In this document: in pieces, positions 60,966 to 64,000 of the stretch
Layout of the letters: every line of letters begins with the position of its first letter
Numbering within the stretch: position 1 is the stretch's first letter
From: Xiphias gladius
Taxonomy: Eukaryota > Chordata > Actinopteri > Istiophoriformes > Xiphiidae
Direction: 5' to 3'
NCBI RefSeq assembly: GCF_016859285.1
Contig: NC_053417.1
Location: 27,619,206 to 27,683,205 of the forward strand
DNA length: 64,000 nt
Program-made: the position numbers and the translations under genes
Notes under the pieces: generated by a model
Database searches by the model: none
What the model was told of the DNA's origin: nothing
What the model saw: only the letters and a program-made list of their open reading frames with translations

Positions 60966-62640
60966 TCATTTATGGGAAAGGCGGCGTTTTTACTGCCAGA
61001 TTAAAAGTTCGATATATACTGACTCCAGGTGACGAATACAAAATACTGTAGGCTCAGTATTTACATACACAAACAGAACCAGGCATATATTTTATTCTGA
61101 AAACTATATTTCCACCATTGATTATAATAATATTATTAATAATAATTTCATCATGAGGCCCATCCTTACAAGTACATACCATATATGATATATTTTACTT
61201 AACAGATTTTTAAATTAAATCTGACTACATTTTAGTACAAGCGTACACATTTTTTCTGTGTTCATGTAGCAATGGTGAGGAAAAAAGTTAAGAAGTGTCT
61301 GCGCCCCGGATTTTAGCTCCCCCTAAATTCGTTTGACTGAAGGAACCCCGGAGGATCTTCATCAGGCAGAAATATAGAATGGGACGTGCACACACCTTCC
61401 TCTCTGTTAGTGCCACCACCGGAGAACATGACCACAGTTCAGTGTTGCATTCATCCAAAACCACCACTTCCGGCTCTCCAAAACACGATGCGGGGAGTTT
61501 AGTGGAATCACCTAATATTTTCCTGTCAATGTCAAAATGTAAAATGTGTAAATTTCAGGTAAATTCAACGTAGAATGTCGAGTTTTAATTTTCAGACCTC
61601 AGAACTTATAAACATCAGCTGTTCTGACTTGAATCGATGAGTTGAATGCGTGAGCTGCCGAGAGGTCACTCAACCCATCGAGTGAAGTTTTTAAAGAAAC
61701 AAAACCAGCCTATTAACAGACGGCTTCCCAGCATGCATTGTTTGAGACTTAAAACCCTCCAGAGACGTATTGTGAAGAAAACAGACACGATGAAAACTCG
61801 CTGTGTCTTTATTACATGTTAAATTAAGTCCTGGTTGTTTCTTTTCATAATGATGAAAACAACACCAACCACCATAAAGGTTAGTACTGAATTCAGTCCC
61901 GACCCCAGTAGACTTTAACCGAGTCACTGGGAGCAGCCTGTCCTGTTGCCTTTGTGCTGATTCTGGTACAAAATGGCATCAACGGCTGCAGACCGAAGTT
62001 GTTCGTGTCCAGTGATGAACTGATCCTTCGAGCTGAGGAAATGTTACAGAGGAGAAAATCTGTCTGTAATGACCCTGTACCTGAGACTAAACAGTCGCTT
62101 TAACTTAAATTCTGAAGTTGAGTGAACCGGTTCAGTTAACCGGACTCAGCTGGATTTACATTTTCAAAACTCATAAACTGATATTGAACTAGCTCTTTAA
62201 CTTCATTCACAACTCTAAGAGAAGTTCAGTTAACTCGCATTTTCAAGGCAGCAGGAGAACTTATGTTTCTAAGTTGAACGAACTTAAAATGATAAAAGAA
62301 ATTATAAAAATGGGATAAAACTGAAATAAAAAGACAAATAAGAGAAAGTAACAAAAAAAACTCCATTAAAAAACCTGAAATAGAAACAGGAAAGGCTCTC
62401 CATTAAAGGTACGGTATGTTTTAAGAATTAATTTGAAAGATGTTATTGACTCAACCAACCTGATTTCCTCAGACACGTTGTTCCAGAGCCTCAGGACCCT
62501 GACCAGGTGTCTGGAACAGATAAAAGACCTCTGCCTGAGGAGCTCAAACCGCTAACTGGCTCATGTGGTACTAAGAGGTCATAAATGTAACAAAATGAAC
62601 GAAATTGGGAAACCTTTCCCAAAGAAAATTTGGGACACTG
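60966..62640. other. Intergenic region between the TRIM gene and tpd52l2
   Basis: Mostly AT-rich. 62455-62590 (TGTTCCAGAGCCTCAGGACC, GACCTCTGCCTGAGGAGC) resembles a common teleost repeat whose class I cannot name. Nothing else recognised. Confidence 0.45.
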
Positions 62641-62642
62641 CT

Positions 62643-63530
62643 GTAGAATGAATGAATGGAGGTACCTCTTGTGCCAGACTCGGTCTAATTCAATTAAAAG
62701 TCCTCCACTGTATCCGCCATTCAAAAGCCAAACTCTCCGAAACATATCCTAATTTAGACAAGACGTGCGACGGATGTCGTGTTGCTCCAGCAGGGTTCAC
62801 TCCTATGTTCTGGACCTGCCCTTATCTACTTGTGGGGCATGTATTTCTTTTAAACATCTCTCCGAAACCACAGGCTAAACGTTTGGACAGCTATTTTTTT
62901 TGGGGGGGGGGTCCAGTCAATGAGCAATCACAGCCAGTGAACATGAAATTAAAGAATATCACAGCACTTGCATCATTATTGGCAAGAAGAGGAATTTTAT
63001 GGAAAAAGGATGAAGTTATCAGCCCCTCCTAAGTCATCCCTCTGGCTTAAAGACCTGATGATATTTATGGATCTTGGGAAAATCACGTTTGCACTGAGCG
63101 ACTCAGCTCACAAGTTCTATTCCACCTGGGGACAATACTTTAATGATATTAAGGGTCTTCAAAACTGTAGGTGAAGGGATTCATTTATCTTTATATTTAT
63201 TGCAACGTATTATTATTACTATTGTAATGGTTTTATTTTTTCTTATTTATGTATTTAAAGTTTTGGTTATTTTCTAACAGTATCATAACATTTTGAACTG
63301 GGCTATCGGCTGTTTTTTTGTTTTTGTTTTTTTTTGTATTATGTCTCTAGTAACAAACAGCAGTGTGCATGGAGGGTGAGAGACAGGGCTCGAGGAGACG
63401 GGATAAAGATTTGTTGATGGGTTTTTATTTAAAAGAAAAGCATATGTCAATTATCTCCCAATGTGCCTGATTAAGTCTGAGTTTGTTCAATAAAAACATT
63501 TTGCAAAAAACAAAACAAAAAAACAAAACA
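62643..63530 (+). mobile_element. 5'-truncated L1-type LINE, 3' end of ORF2 plus tail
   Basis: The plus strand reads, with frame breaks, the C-terminal part of fish L1 ORF2: GGTSCARLGLIQLKVLH, SKAKLSETYPNLDKTCDGC, FTPMFWTCPYL, then ALASLLARRGIL, SSLWLKDLMIFMDLGKI and SDSAHKFYSTWGQYFND. A region after CPYL is deleted or shifted, and the frame changes near 63000. A T-rich 3' part and an A-rich tail with AAACAAAAC units (63495-63528) follow. It is inactive and lies 0.4 kb upstream of the tpd52l2 start. Confidence 0.7.
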
Positions 63531-63659
63531 TGTTGGGAGCAAGTCTAAAGAGTATTTATGGAGATAGAGAATGTATTTGTAAGGCATTCATTGGAATCTC
63601 TGGATAAAATTGGGGTTTTATGGATGATACAGCAATTCTTCATCATCATCCCCATCATT

Positions 63660-63905
63660 CGGCAGGGTGCCGTAAAGGCTTTATTTTGAAACTCCTCACC
63701 GGACGTGCCTAGCTGGCTGTTGGGCTGTTCCGGTTCGGGCTGTTCCCGTCGACGACTTTCTCCGAGTGGGAGCAGTCACTAAAACCAGGAAGGTTGCCGC
63801 ACACCAAGTGGAAAGCGCACGTTACCAGTCTGCTATCCACGTCCTAGACCGGTCGAGTTTAACTTTTAACGATAAAAGGAGTTTCAGCGCTGTCAAATCG
63901 CCGCC
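63660..63905 (+). promoter_or_regulatory. tpd52l2: tpd52l2 promoter and 5' UTR
   Basis: CpG-containing sequence directly upstream of the start codon (CGTCGACGACTTTCTCCGAG), without a TATA box in a clear position. Promoter extent is not defined. Confidence 0.4.
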
Positions 63906-63924
63906 ATGGACCCCGCCAGCCAAG
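63906..63924 (+). CDS. tpd52l2: Tumor protein D52-like 2, first coding exon (partial gene)
   Basis: An ATG in perfect Kozak context (GCCGCCATGG) encodes MDPASQ plus one base, then a donor GTAACG. Human TPD52L2 starts MDSAGQ, with the next residue Asp, which fits the split G. TPD52L2 is a neighbour of DNAJC5 in human 20q13.33, which supports the call. TPD52-family proteins are coiled-coil adaptors in vesicle traffic. The rest of the gene lies to the right of the window. Six residues alone are weak evidence, so the call leans on synteny. Confidence 0.6.
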
Positions 63925-64000
63925 GTAACGTTAATTGTTAGCTTAGCGTATAGCTTAGCCTGGTGTTCGGGATACGCAAACAGTTGTGATAAATTAACCC

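Overview
The window is nuclear DNA of a bony fish, most likely a percomorph teleost. Evidence is the GT-AG intron-exon genes with vertebrate-type proteins, long (GT)n/(CA)n microsatellites, many copies of a teleost dispersed repeat with GGGCTGCAACTAA-like ends, Tc1-like and L1/L2-type relics, and a gene set matching human 20q13.33 (LAMA5, ADRM1, DNAJC5, TPD52L2). No prokaryotic, plasmid or viral gene was found.

Layout. 288-3314 (+) holds the last six exons of laminin alpha-5 (lama5; LG4 end and LG5). It meets adrm1 (proteasomal ubiquitin receptor Rpn13; 4969-11407, minus) tail to tail, with opposing poly(A) signals about 95 bases apart. The adrm1 5' noncoding exon (ends at 12451) faces a plus-strand 5' exon (ends at 12812) that probably belongs to dnajc5. 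The GC-rich gap between them looks like a shared promoter. Dnajc5 (cysteine-string protein) codes in four exons, 31917-34428, after a roughly 19-kb first intron full of repeats, and has a long 3' UTR to about 38215. From 38230 to 40290 lie decayed reverse-transcriptase fragments. A MuRF-type TRIM ubiquitin ligase (tentatively trim101) runs from 41444 to 57105 or 58712. The window ends with an L1 3' remnant and the first coding exon of tpd52l2 (63906-63924).

The genes do not form a pathway. They act in basement membrane (laminin), proteasome ubiquitin recognition (Rpn13), synaptic-vesicle chaperoning (CSP) and probably muscle ubiquitin signalling (MuRF). The joining principle is conserved synteny.

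Most notable: the TRIM gene keeps a canonical RING, B-box, coiled-coil and COS core but continues into a roughly 570-residue tail. The tail can end on either of two phase-compatible exons, one encoding a C-terminal hydrophobic segment and the other a soluble Ser/Pro-rich end. Other points are a 31-codon exon-like ORF with a CCAAT box inside adrm1 intron 1, a 620-bp near-identical tandem duplication, a perfect 21-bp hairpin in a dnajc5 intron, and nested transposon relics. Exon models come from reading splice sites and protein similarity by eye; there is no transcript evidence.
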